This document shows positions 1-8,321 of a stretch of 64,000 nucleotides of DNA, piece after piece (position 1 is the first letter of the stretch; every line of letters begins with the position of its first letter). Position numbers and translations under genes: made by a program. The DNA lies in the NCBI RefSeq assembly GCF_000369525.1, contig NZ_KB850072.1, positions 1,424,760-1,488,759 on the forward strand, read 5' to 3'. This DNA is from Acinetobacter higginsii (GTDB lineage Bacteria; Pseudomonadota; Gammaproteobacteria; Pseudomonadales; Moraxellaceae). The notes under the pieces were generated by a model. It saw only the letters and a program-made list of their open reading frames with translations, made no database searches and was not told the origin of the DNA.

Positions 1-1
1 A

Positions 2-643
2 GATATTACTACGAATCAAAAAAATGCTAAGGACGCATTTGCCGCATCACTCAAACAGGCTACACTCCAACTTGCTGACCATTACCAGCAAGCATCTATA
101 AATCCACAAGGCTATGCTTTATTAAAGCAAAAAGCATATGCTGGAGAAAATCCTGTCATTAACTCTAATACGATTTTCCGTATCATTGGTGCTGGTGATT
201 ATCGACGTGCAGTTGGTTTTTCCGATACAACAGAGAGTTGTAATGGTTCTCTATACCCATGCAAACAAGGTATTACGGGTATCAACATTGTGAATGCAAG
301 CTTACCTTCCATTGAATATTTAATCGGTAACTACAAAGATTCAACTGGTAATTGCCAACTCAATATTCGTGGTGATGGCTGGTTAGAACTCGTTAAAGAT
401 GGTCAAACTTTTAGCTCAAAATTGGATGGCGATAGCACTGATAATTTATTACAGGTAGATAAAGCCAATGCTGAATACTTATTAAACAGCAGCTCAACTG
501 AACCAAATAATAGCACACTGCAATATAGCTTTATTCAAGTAAAAGTAAAGAAAAATCAAGTGTTAAGTGCTAGTGCTGGTTTAGACAATCGTAAAGCGCC
601 AGATCAGCTACAGACCACTCAATTACAGTGCAATTTCTCATAG
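2..643 (+). CDS. hypothetical protein, 5' end cut off by window
   Basis: The reading frame is open from base 2 to the TAG at 641-643, so the gene begins upstream of the window; an internal ATG at 290 is probably not the start because the frame is continuous and protein-like before it. The visible 213 residues have several Cys residues (for example ESCNGS and YPCKQG), a glycine- and asparagine-rich character and no membrane segment. This looks like an exported or surface protein, but I do not recognise the family. A strong terminator follows. Confidence 0.6.
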   Translation, partial: DITTNQKNAKDAFAASLKQATLQLADHYQQASINPQGYALLKQKAYAGENPVINSNTIFRIIGAGDYRRAVGFSDTTESCNGSLYPCKQGITGINIVNASLPSIEYLIGNYKDSTGNCQLNIRGDGWLELVKDGQTFSSKLDGDSTDNLLQVDKANAEYLLNSSSTEPNNSTLQYSFIQVKVKKNQVLSASAGLDNRKAPDQLQTTQLQCNFS

Positions 644-720
644 TTCAAGCTAAATTAAAACATTGATGTTTAGCCAAAGCGTTAATGTCCAAATCCAAAA
701 TAATTTTGCCGATTCCAATA

Positions 721-752
721 AAACAACAGCTTTAACTAAGCTGTTGTTTTAT
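721..752 (+). terminator. Rho-independent terminator after the first gene
   Basis: A 12-bp perfect stem (721-732 with 738-749) with a 5-base loop is followed by a T-rich run. Confidence 0.85.
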
Positions 753-830
753 TTTAAATCTGTTATTTCAATCTTAGCTTTCTTCTTCGGCTGATATACT
801 GCTTTAATAAACTCATCGATCTTATATTTA

Positions 831-1442
831 ATGCCTCTTAAGTATCAAATCCCTACACTTCTTGTTTATTCCAGATTGCTGCTCGGCTTTCTAATTGTCG
901 TAGTAACACTATTACGGCCTAGCTTTTATCCTCTTTATACAGTCGTATTTTTAACACTCGGACTAATGAGTGATATCTTTGATGGCATCATTGCAAGACA
1001 TTTAGGCGTGTCAGATGAAAAACTACGTCGCTTAGACTCCAATATTGATCAAATCTTCTTTATTTGTGCAATCGCATCAATTTACTTACAACAATCTGTT
1101 TTTTTTAAACAATACATTTGGCCGATTCTGGTTCTAATTTTATTTGAAGTGGCGATTTATATGGTTAGCTTTATTAAGTTCCGTAAAGAAGTGGCCACCC
1201 ATAGTCTTGGTGCAAAAATTTGGACCTTATTTCTCTTTGCCTTATTGGTACAAGTGACACTTACAGGCCAAAGTCAAATTTTATTTTGGATTGTTTTCTG
1301 GCTAGGTCTTCTGACACGTGCTGAAATCATTGCCATTATTTTGGTACTCAAACAATGGCAAAATGATGTACCTAGCCTAAAACAGGCTATACGTATTCGG
1401 AAAGGTTTAACTATTCAGAACAATCGCTTTTTTAATGGTTAA
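831..1442 (+). CDS. CDP-alcohol phosphatidyltransferase family membrane protein
   Basis: The 203-residue protein is largely hydrophobic with about six membrane segments. Near residues 46-70 it carries the family signature D-x2-DG-x2-AR-x8-[G]-x3-D-x3-D, seen as DIFDGIIAR followed by RRLDSNID. All the metal-binding Asp residues are present at the right spacing, but the usual Gly is a Leu. Family members transfer a phosphatidyl group from CDP-diacylglycerol to an alcohol in the inner membrane. The substrate (glycerophosphate, inositol or other) cannot be read from the sequence. It stands alone between a terminator and a convergent gene. Confidence 0.75.
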   Translation: MPLKYQIPTLLVYSRLLLGFLIVVVTLLRPSFYPLYTVVFLTLGLMSDIFDGIIARHLGVSDEKLRRLDSNIDQIFFICAIASIYLQQSVFFKQYIWPILVLILFEVAIYMVSFIKFRKEVATHSLGAKIWTLFLFALLVQVTLTGQSQILFWIVFWLGLLTRAEIIAIILVLKQWQNDVPSLKQAIRIRKGLTIQNNRFFNG

Positions 1443-1460
1443 GACAAAACGTATATTCTA

Positions 1461-2153
1461 TTATTTTTTATAGTACCAACTCGGCAATTGCGTCTGTTTC
1501 AATTGCTTTCGATGCTCAAGGTAATTGGTATCATGCTTTTTCACTTCATTCCAAAACGCAGCACTATGATCAAAATGTTTGGTATGTACTAACTCATGTA
1601 CACAGACTGATCGTACAATATATTCTGGCATCAGCACCAATGCAGCATGTAACATGATGTCATGTTTAGAACTACAACTACCCCAACGCGTCTTTGGCTT
1701 ACGGATACTACATTGTTGGTAAGACAAACTGATTTGCTGGCTTACTTGAGCTAAATATTCAGGTAAAAACTGTTTTGCATAAGCCATGACAGCAGCTTGT
1801 AAAGCCTGCTCGGACTGTTCATGCCGAATCAGTAATTGTTGTCGCTCGAAATCAAACTTAAAAATATGTCGTTGCTGTTGTTGAATAATCCTAAAAGGTT
1901 GGACATGGTGAAACAATGTCAACGATTCAGGAAATGCCGTCGTTTGATTAAATTGCTGTTGTTGTTTAGCCCAAGTCTCGATCAACCATTGTTCAGACTG
2001 ATGCAGAAACTGCTGAATCTGTCGTTTGCTACAAAACAAAGGAACTGTGAGGCGAATACCTGTTGGCTCAACACGCAAGCGCAAATTTCTTGCCCTTGCA
2101 TGTCGAACAACTTTAATTTCAGGTAACAGCGTTTCTAGTGAAACTGATGGCAT
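1461..2153 (-). CDS. YgjP-like (DUF45/M48-type) metal-dependent hydrolase
   Basis: The 230-residue protein ends with the zinc motif HELVHTKHFDHS near residues 187-198, the HExxH-type signature of the YgjP/WSS1-like family; a KTRWGSCS motif, also typical, lies about 30 residues before it. The N-terminal half is basic and Gln-rich. The ATG overlaps the rpiA TAA by one base (TAATG), so the two are probably one operon with translational coupling. The family's biological substrate is poorly known; a protease or hydrolase role is inferred from the motif. Confidence 0.8.
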   Translation of the reverse strand: MPSVSLETLLPEIKVVRHARARNLRLRVEPTGIRLTVPLFCSKRQIQQFLHQSEQWLIETWAKQQQQFNQTTAFPESLTLFHHVQPFRIIQQQQRHIFKFDFERQQLLIRHEQSEQALQAAVMAYAKQFLPEYLAQVSQQISLSYQQCSIRKPKTRWGSCSSKHDIMLHAALVLMPEYIVRSVCVHELVHTKHFDHSAAFWNEVKKHDTNYLEHRKQLKQTQLPSWYYKK

Positions 2154-2836
2154 TATTGTGCTGTACGCTCTTCGATACCACTGTCAGTTGCAACAACAGC
2201 AATGGTTGCTGCATTTAATGCAAAGATACCATTGGTCACAACACCTGGAATATCATTAATGGTCTTTTCCAACTCAATCGCATTTAGAATATTCAGATTA
2301 AATACATCTAAAATCACGTTCCCATTATCGGTTACAACACCTTCGCGATAAACAGGATCACCACCTAGCGCAACAATTTTACGAGCCACTGCAGAACGTG
2401 CCATTGGAATCACTTCAATAGGAAGTGGGAAATCACGTCCTAATTGCTCTACCCATTTTGAGTCATCTACGATACATACAAATTTCTTTGCAATTGATGC
2501 CACAATTTTTTCACGGGTTAATGCTGCACCACCACCTTTGATCATATGCATATGACGGTCAATTTCATCAGCACCATCCACATAAGCATCTAAACCACCG
2601 ACAGAATTCATATCGACCACTTCAATACCTAGTTTTTTTAGGCGTTCAGCTGTCGCAGTTGAACTTGCCACTGCCGCTTCTAATTGCAATTCAGGCAATA
2701 AATCAATTAAAAAATTAACGGTACTTCCTGTTCCTACGCCCAAAATGCCGCCTTTAGGCAAATGTTTCAAAGCTGCTTTGGCCGCAGCTTGTTTTTTTTC
2801 ATCTTGGGTTGCATATAGACTCATGACTTCACTCAA
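2153..2836 (-). CDS. rpiA: ribose-5-phosphate isomerase A
   Basis: RpiA interconverts ribose 5-phosphate and ribulose 5-phosphate in the non-oxidative pentose phosphate pathway. The 227-residue protein matches the family in length (E. coli about 219) and shows GTGST (35-39), VDGADEID (86-93) and [12 protein letters not shown] (100-111), which form the phosphate-binding and catalytic sites. It is the first gene of a minus-strand pair with the downstream metallopeptidase and is divergent from ilvA, with an 86-bp shared promoter region. Confidence 0.95.
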   Translation of the reverse strand: MSEVMSLYATQDEKKQAAAKAALKHLPKGGILGVGTGSTVNFLIDLLPELQLEAAVASSTATAERLKKLGIEVVDMNSVGGLDAYVDGADEIDRHMHMIKGGGAALTREKIVASIAKKFVCIVDDSKWVEQLGRDFPLPIEVIPMARSAVARKIVALGGDPVYREGVVTDNGNVILDVFNLNILNAIELEKTINDIPGVVTNGIFALNAATIAVVATDSGIEERTAQ

Positions 2837-2922
2837 CTATTTTGACATTTGCTTTAAGAAAACAGCGCAAATGCACAGGGGTTTGCTACAATGATTGCCT
2901 ATTTTAAACTGTTATAGGGAAG

Positions 2923-4467
2923 ATGAACATGCTGTCTCGTGTGGTACGACAAATTTTACAAGCAACGGTTTATGATGTTGCGATTGAAACACCGCTTGAA
3001 GCAGCTCCACGAATTAGTCAGAAAATTAATAATAACATTCGATTTAAACGTGAAGATTTACAGCCTGTATTCTCTTTCAAGCTACGCGGTGCTTACAACC
3101 GAATTAGCCAATTACCAAAAGATCAGCTTGATCGTGGTGTTATTTGTGCATCTGCAGGTAATCATGCTCAGGGCGTCGCTCTATCAGGAAAAAAATTAGG
3201 CATTCATGCCATTATTGTCATGCCAAGCACTACACCTGACATTAAGGTTCAGGCAGTTAAGCGTTTAGGTGGCCAAGTTGTGTTACATGGCGACAGTTTT
3301 GATGTTGCCAATAAATATGCCAAACAGCGTGCTGAAGATGAAGGCTTGGTTTTTATTCCGCCTTACGATGATGAACTGGTGATTGCAGGCCAAGGAACTA
3401 TTGCCAATGAGTTATTGCGTCAATGGCGTGATGTAGAATACGTTTTTGTTGCTGTCGGTGGTGGTGGTTTAATCGCTGGGGTTGCAGCGTACCTAGGTGA
3501 AGTTGCACCACATGTCAGAATCATTGGTGTTGAATACGAAGAATCCGCGTGCTTAAAAGCTGCACTTGAAACCAATGAACGTGTGATCTTACCTCATGTT
3601 GGTCTATTTGCTGATGGTACGGCTGTTGCACAAATCGGTGAGTTACCTTTCGACATTATTCGTCTTCGTAAATCAGATAATTCAGGTCCAATCGTAGAAC
3701 CAGATATAGTCACTGTAGATACAGATGAAATTTGTGCTGCAATCAAAGACACTTATGACGAGAATCGTAGTATTGTTGAACCTTCTGGCGCAATGGCCTT
3801 GGCTGGGATCAAAAAATATGTCGCAGAGCACCAACTGACTGGCAAAAATATGGTCTCAATTGTTTGTGGTGCTAACATGAACTTTGACCGTTTACGCTAT
3901 ATTGCAGAACGCACTGAGTTGGGTGAACGTCGTGAAGCGATCTACGCGGTAACAATTCCTGAGCAAAAAGGTGCATTTCTGCATTTTTGCCGTGCTCTAC
4001 AAGGTCGTAACATCACTGAGTTTAACTACCGTGCCAGTGATAGTAATCTCGCTCAAGTCTTTGTCGGAATCAGCCTCAAAGGTGGTGAAACCGAGCGTCA
4101 TGAAATTCATGAGATGTTGAAACAACAATATGAAGTGGATGACCTGTCTGATGATGAGGTTGCGAAACTGCATATTCGTTATTTGATTGGTGGTCATGCC
4201 AATATCGAACATGAGCGTTTATTCCGTGTTGAGTTTCCAGAACGTCCAGGCGCTCTGTTAACCTTCTTAGAACGTTTAGGCCCAACCCACAACATTACCT
4301 TATTCCATTACCGTAACCATGGCGCTGCGGAGGGTCGTGTACTGGTTGGCCTACAAGCAACCGATGCGAAGCAAAATCCAGATGGGTTAGTCGAAACTTT
4401 AGAGAAAATCACTTATCCTTATGCCGAAATCACAGATAATACGGGCTATCGTCGTTTTCTTAAATAA
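2923..4467 (+). CDS. ilvA: threonine ammonia-lyase, biosynthetic
   Basis: IlvA is the PLP enzyme that deaminates threonine to 2-oxobutanoate, the first committed step to isoleucine. The 514-residue protein has the PLP lysine at position 53 in SFKLRGAYN, the SAGNHAQG loop (77-84) and the phosphate-binding GGGGL (179-183). Two ACT-like regulatory repeats occupy about residues 330-510, the arrangement of the long, isoleucine-inhibited form. An AGGGAAG ribosome site lies just before the ATG at 2923; a second ATG two codons on is possible. Confidence 0.96.
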   Translation: MNMLSRVVRQILQATVYDVAIETPLEAAPRISQKINNNIRFKREDLQPVFSFKLRGAYNRISQLPKDQLDRGVICASAGNHAQGVALSGKKLGIHAIIVMPSTTPDIKVQAVKRLGGQVVLHGDSFDVANKYAKQRAEDEGLVFIPPYDDELVIAGQGTIANELLRQWRDVEYVFVAVGGGGLIAGVAAYLGEVAPHVRIIGVEYEESACLKAALETNERVILPHVGLFADGTAVAQIGELPFDIIRLRKSDNSGPIVEPDIVTVDTDEICAAIKDTYDENRSIVEPSGAMALAGIKKYVAEHQLTGKNMVSIVCGANMNFDRLRYIAERTELGERREAIYAVTIPEQKGAFLHFCRALQGRNITEFNYRASDSNLAQVFVGISLKGGETERHEIHEMLKQQYEVDDLSDDEVAKLHIRYLIGGHANIEHERLFRVEFPERPGALLTFLERLGPTHNITLFHYRNHGAAEGRVLVGLQATDAKQNPDGLVETLEKITYPYAEITDNTGYRRFLK

Positions 4468-4482
4468 GCTTTCTAATACTAT

Positions 4483-4513
4483 AAAGCCGACATTATGTCG
4501 GCTTTATTTTTAT
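4483..4513 (+). terminator. Rho-independent terminator of ilvA
   Basis: A 10-bp perfect stem (4483-4492 with 4496-4505) with a 3-base loop precedes a T-rich run. Confidence 0.85.
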
Positions 4514-4623
4514 TCGATGTTTTGCTTATAAATGTGTAGCGCAAACAAAATCATTACAAATGGAAAGTTATTCCATCTTAAAATGAATAAAAAGACATTT
4601 TTATCATTTAGTTAAGGACAGTT

Positions 4624-5274
4624 ATGGCACAGTTTGCAGTCATTGGTTTAGGTAGTTTCGGGGCAACTGTTGCATTAGAGCTGACTAAACTGAATCATGA
4701 TGTCATTGGCATTGATACCATTAAACGCAATGTTGAAAGTCTTGCTGATCGTATTACCCATGCCGTGATTGCCGATGCCACCGACGAACATGTTTTAGAA
4801 GAACTCAATATCCAAAATTGCGATGCTGTCGTTGTTGCCATTGGTGAAGATATTGAAGCCAGTATTCTCTGTGTTTTAAATCTCAAGAATCTTGGTGTTG
4901 AGAAAATTCTGGTCAAGGCTAAAACCAAAGCACATCACACCATTCTTTCTCATTTAAATGTCAGTAAGATTATCCATCCTGAAGAAGATATGGGTGTTCG
5001 GGTTGCTCAGGCATTAAATTACCCAATGGTAAGCCGTTATATGGCGCTTGATCACGATCATTACATTGTCAAAGTTCCTGTGCATGAAAAGCTCAACAAC
5101 GTAAATTTATCTGGCATTTTAAAACAAGAACCACATATCAAACTTTTATTATTAAAACGAGATCAAGAAATTCTCTATGAAACAGACGGCAACTTCACTT
5201 TAAAAACAGGTGATGTCCTCATTCTAGAAGGTTTACTCAGTCATCTCCGAAAACTTTCAGGATGTTTCGCATAA
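4624..5274 (+). CDS. ktrA: KtrA/TrkA-type potassium uptake regulatory subunit
   Basis: This is a cytoplasmic gating-ring protein with an RCK fold: the nucleotide-binding GLGSFG at residues 8-13 with the acidic ribose-binding D31, then a TrkA-C domain from about 135 to the end. At 216 residues it is the single-RCK KtrA form, not the duplicated TrkA. It ends one base before the membrane subunit gene, so both should be made together as a K+ (possibly Na+-coupled) uptake system. Confidence 0.9.
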   Translation: MAQFAVIGLGSFGATVALELTKLNHDVIGIDTIKRNVESLADRITHAVIADATDEHVLEELNIQNCDAVVVAIGEDIEASILCVLNLKNLGVEKILVKAKTKAHHTILSHLNVSKIIHPEEDMGVRVAQALNYPMVSRYMALDHDHYIVKVPVHEKLNNVNLSGILKQEPHIKLLLLKRDQEILYETDGNFTLKTGDVLILEGLLSHLRKLSGCFA

Positions 5275-5275
5275 T

Positions 5276-6613
5276 ATGGCATTCAAAATAAACTCCCAGA
5301 AAATTTTCAACCTCAGCCCACCGTCTTTACTCGCGATTGGGTTTCTTAGTTTTATTATTATTGGCACGATATTACTAAAAATGCCGATTGCAAATAAAGG
5401 CAATGTCAGTTGGATGGATGCCTTGTTTACAGCAACTTCGGCTGTGACCATTACAGGTTTATCAGTCGTAAACCTAAATGATTCATTCAATCATCTTGGG
5501 CAGTTTATTATCCTTTTGTTGATTCAATCGGGTGGTTTAGGTTTTATGACCTTCGCTATATTGGCAGCCTTAAGTCTTGCTCCAAAACTGGGGCTAAAAC
5601 AACAAATGATGGCGCAAGACAGTTTAGGTCAAACCAGCCTTTCTAAAGTCACCTTTGTTGCCAAAGGCGTCGTGCTGTATACCCTGTTCTTTGAGTTGAT
5701 TGGCGTCATTATTCTGACAGCCTCCTTTGCTCCAATGTATGGTTTTGATCGCGGCCTTTATTATGCTGTTTTTTATAGTGTTTCAGCTTTTAATAATGCA
5801 GGTTTTTCCCTGTTTGATAACAGTCTGATTAACTTTCAAAGCCACTATCTGATTTGTCTCACCATCAGTATGTTATATACCTTAGGCGGGATTGGCTTCT
5901 TGGTTCTGATTGATGTTAAACAAAATAAACGCTGGAGCAAGTTGACCCCGAACAGCAAATTGATCCTCAGTACGATTGCAATTTTAAATCTTGTTGCATT
6001 TATCTTAATTTGGTTATTAGAGTCAAATAATCCGCTTACCCTAGGTTCGATGAGTTTAAGTGAGCAAGCCATGAATGCATGGTTTCAAGCAACTGTGCCA
6101 CGTTCGTCAGGGTTTAACACCATTGATACAGGTTCAATGGAACATAGTACGGCTCTATTGACCATGTTATTGATGTTTATTGGTGGTGGTTCTCTCAGTA
6201 CCGCAGGCGGTATTAAAGTCGGTACTTTTGTAATTTTATTGCTCTGTGTGATTTCCTTTCTACGCCGTAATGAAGAAATTCGGATTTTTAACCATTCAGT
6301 TTCACAAGAAACGACTTATAAAGCACTTGCAGTGACTGCCATTACAGGCATGCTCGTTTTTGTGGGGTGCTTTATTGTTTTCCTGCTTGAGCCAAAATTA
6401 GATGTGCTCGATCTGATGTTTGAAGTGGTCTCTGCGGCATGTACTGTAGGACTGTCACGAGGTGCAACAGGTCAGTTGCATGATGGAAGTTTGTTTGTGC
6501 TGAGTTTGCTGATGTTTACGGGACGATTAGGGCCGTTAACACTGGCTTATTTAATCGCGACGCCGAAGAAGAGCCGCTTAAAACATGCCAATGCCAATAT
6601 TCAGATTGGATGA
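5276..6613 (+). CDS. ktrB: KtrB/TrkH-type potassium transporter membrane subunit
   Basis: The 445-residue membrane protein has the four membrane-pore-membrane repeats of the Trk/Ktr/HKT superfamily; likely filter segments are SAVTITGLS, SAFNNAGFS, SSGFNTIDT and CTVGLSRGA. It works with the KtrA ring encoded directly upstream. The ATG follows the ktrA stop after one base. Its last 13 bases overlap the 3' end of the convergent C39-like gene. Confidence 0.9.
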   Translation: MAFKINSQKIFNLSPPSLLAIGFLSFIIIGTILLKMPIANKGNVSWMDALFTATSAVTITGLSVVNLNDSFNHLGQFIILLLIQSGGLGFMTFAILAALSLAPKLGLKQQMMAQDSLGQTSLSKVTFVAKGVVLYTLFFELIGVIILTASFAPMYGFDRGLYYAVFYSVSAFNNAGFSLFDNSLINFQSHYLICLTISMLYTLGGIGFLVLIDVKQNKRWSKLTPNSKLILSTIAILNLVAFILIWLLESNNPLTLGSMSLSEQAMNAWFQATVPRSSGFNTIDTGSMEHSTALLTMLLMFIGGGSLSTAGGIKVGTFVILLLCVISFLRRNEEIRIFNHSVSQETTYKALAVTAITGMLVFVGCFIVFLLEPKLDVLDLMFEVVSAACTVGLSRGATGQLHDGSLFVLSLLMFTGRLGPLTLAYLIATPKKSRLKHANANIQIG

Positions 6614-7128
6614 TGATCCAAAGGCTGTTCAATCACAATCACTTGTCGACAAATTTCATCACTTTGACGTTGTTGTTCAAACACTGTTTTAGACATCACG
6701 TCAAAATGATCACAAAAACTAATGTCGTGTTCATCGATTGAATAAATTAAGGATTGGTTCCCCATACCTTGTAATGTGTCATAAAACACAATCACGAAAT
6801 GGCCTTGTTCAAAAGCTCGCTGAATCTCTGAATAAGTTAAAGCCGCCTGAATGGGAATCTGAAGACGCTGCGCATCAAGATAACTTTGCTTTTCCCTTTC
6901 ATCAATATTAGGGTCAGGTGCTGTATAGAATGACACGTCAAACCCTAATTTTTTCAGTGCCACAGCCAAAGCAATGGTAAATGTTCCATCTTCTCGGTCA
7001 TGACCAGACAAGCGAATCAGATCAGCAATATCAATATGCGTATGATATTGCTTCACGATTAACCAGAGTGCAAAGACACCACAATTTGCTTCAAGCTGTA
7101 ATAAGGACTCTGGAATATTTAAACTCAT
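6601..7128 (-). CDS. C39-like papain-fold protein, possibly inactive
   Basis: The 175-residue protein begins with EANCGVFAL (Cys16), matching the Q/E-x-x-C-G entry of C39 papain-fold peptidases. Where C39 enzymes usually have the catalytic His within a G-x-x-H strand, the candidate segment here reads GMGNQSLIYSIDEHD, without His at the expected place. There is no signal peptide or transporter domain. It is one base downstream of the phospholipase gene on the same strand, so it is probably cotranscribed. Either a divergent peptidase or a binding fold is possible. Confidence 0.55.
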   Translation of the reverse strand: MSLNIPESLLQLEANCGVFALWLIVKQYHTHIDIADLIRLSGHDREDGTFTIALAVALKKLGFDVSFYTAPDPNIDEREKQSYLDAQRLQIPIQAALTYSEIQRAFEQGHFVIVFYDTLQGMGNQSLIYSIDEHDISFCDHFDVMSKTVFEQQRQSDEICRQVIVIEQPLDHHPI

Positions 7129-8298
7129 TTAGTACCAGTTCATTAAAGATACACCCAAGCCGACATAGGTCGCTCGGTGGTTATAATCAATCAAGCTCTC
7201 GCCATAGCCATCAAATATTTGAAAATGACCGCGTAATTTATCTTTAATTGGGAAAGCCCAGTCAAACTGAACCGCACCATGTGAACGATCACCACCTTTT
7301 AATGAATGGCGTAACATCAAAGAAAAATCATTATTGCCCTTACGGTAAAATGCGGTTAAATCACCACGACCGATATAATCCTTAATATCAGGGTTATTAT
7401 CATCTTTGGCATCTTCTTCAACACGGTACCAAGGACGCAGCATCAGTGCGAAGTTGTCTTTTTCAAAACCAAGATTAAAAATCACACGGTTCCAACTACG
7501 CGATAACGGATCTGAACGACCATTGGATTGGTGGTTTAAAGTCACCCCAAGCAAACGTGCATTTAGACCTAAAATTTCATAATTGGTTCTAAACATCAAA
7601 CTCGCTTCAGGCTCATAATTGGTCTCACGGAATGGTCTTGATTCCTCTGAGTTATAAACTTGCCAACGTGAAGATTGCGTATAACCCAACCAGAGATCAC
7701 CATTATTACCAAAGATGTTTTCCCAAGCTTTGGTCTTAAACGAAAGCTGGAACTTTGCTTCGCTCGAGGTCAACTCTTGCTTATTTTTGACGGTATTTTC
7801 AGGGTTCGGACTGCTTGGAAATTCATTTTTATCACTGGTCCAGAACACTGGTAACAGATAAACCGGTTGATAAGCACGAATATTCCATACCCCCAATTTA
7901 CTTTCTTCTGACAATTCCCAACGGCGATCGAGTAATGAAACATTTGGATCAAATTTTGGTGCAGCGCCTAATATATGCAAGTCACTGACCTTTTGAACCA
8001 CCTTATCTTTCAACGACTCTGGTTTGGCTGGTTCACTCGATTCAGCCACAGGCATAGCCGCTGCAACCATAGGTGCGGCATCGGTCTGAACTTGTGTTGG
8101 AATAATGGTCGGCGCTTTAAAAAGGCTGTCATAACAAGCCAGACGCTCAGCATTTGCGGCCAAGGCCACACAGGCATCAACGGTTGCAGGACTTGCCGGT
8201 GCTGTCGCTTCAGCATGTGACAACGATGTCGCTAAAGAGCCAAGTATCGCAAGGATACTCAGCTCCAAATGACTACGTTCAAAAGATTTGAACGCCAT
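7129..8298 (-). CDS. pldA: outer membrane phospholipase A (PldA)
   Basis: OmpLA hydrolyses phospholipids that reach the outer leaflet of the outer membrane. The 389-residue precursor has an N-terminal signal region ending near SHAEA, a short Cys-containing segment, then a beta-barrel. The catalytic residues are His256 and Ser258 in NHQSNG, with Asn270 in SRSWNR; the spacing equals that of E. coli H142/S144/N156. It is longer than E. coli PldA (289) because of about 100 extra N-terminal residues. It lies between the M16 protease and the C39-like gene on the same strand. Confidence 0.92.
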   Translation of the reverse strand: MAFKSFERSHLELSILAILGSLATSLSHAEATAPASPATVDACVALAANAERLACYDSLFKAPTIIPTQVQTDAAPMVAAAMPVAESSEPAKPESLKDKVVQKVSDLHILGAAPKFDPNVSLLDRRWELSEESKLGVWNIRAYQPVYLLPVFWTSDKNEFPSSPNPENTVKNKQELTSSEAKFQLSFKTKAWENIFGNNGDLWLGYTQSSRWQVYNSEESRPFRETNYEPEASLMFRTNYEILGLNARLLGVTLNHQSNGRSDPLSRSWNRVIFNLGFEKDNFALMLRPWYRVEEDAKDDNNPDIKDYIGRGDLTAFYRKGNNDFSLMLRHSLKGGDRSHGAVQFDWAFPIKDKLRGHFQIFDGYGESLIDYNHRATYVGLGVSLMNWY

Positions 8299-8321
8299 AG
8301 ATTTCTCCGATTTTTATTTTA

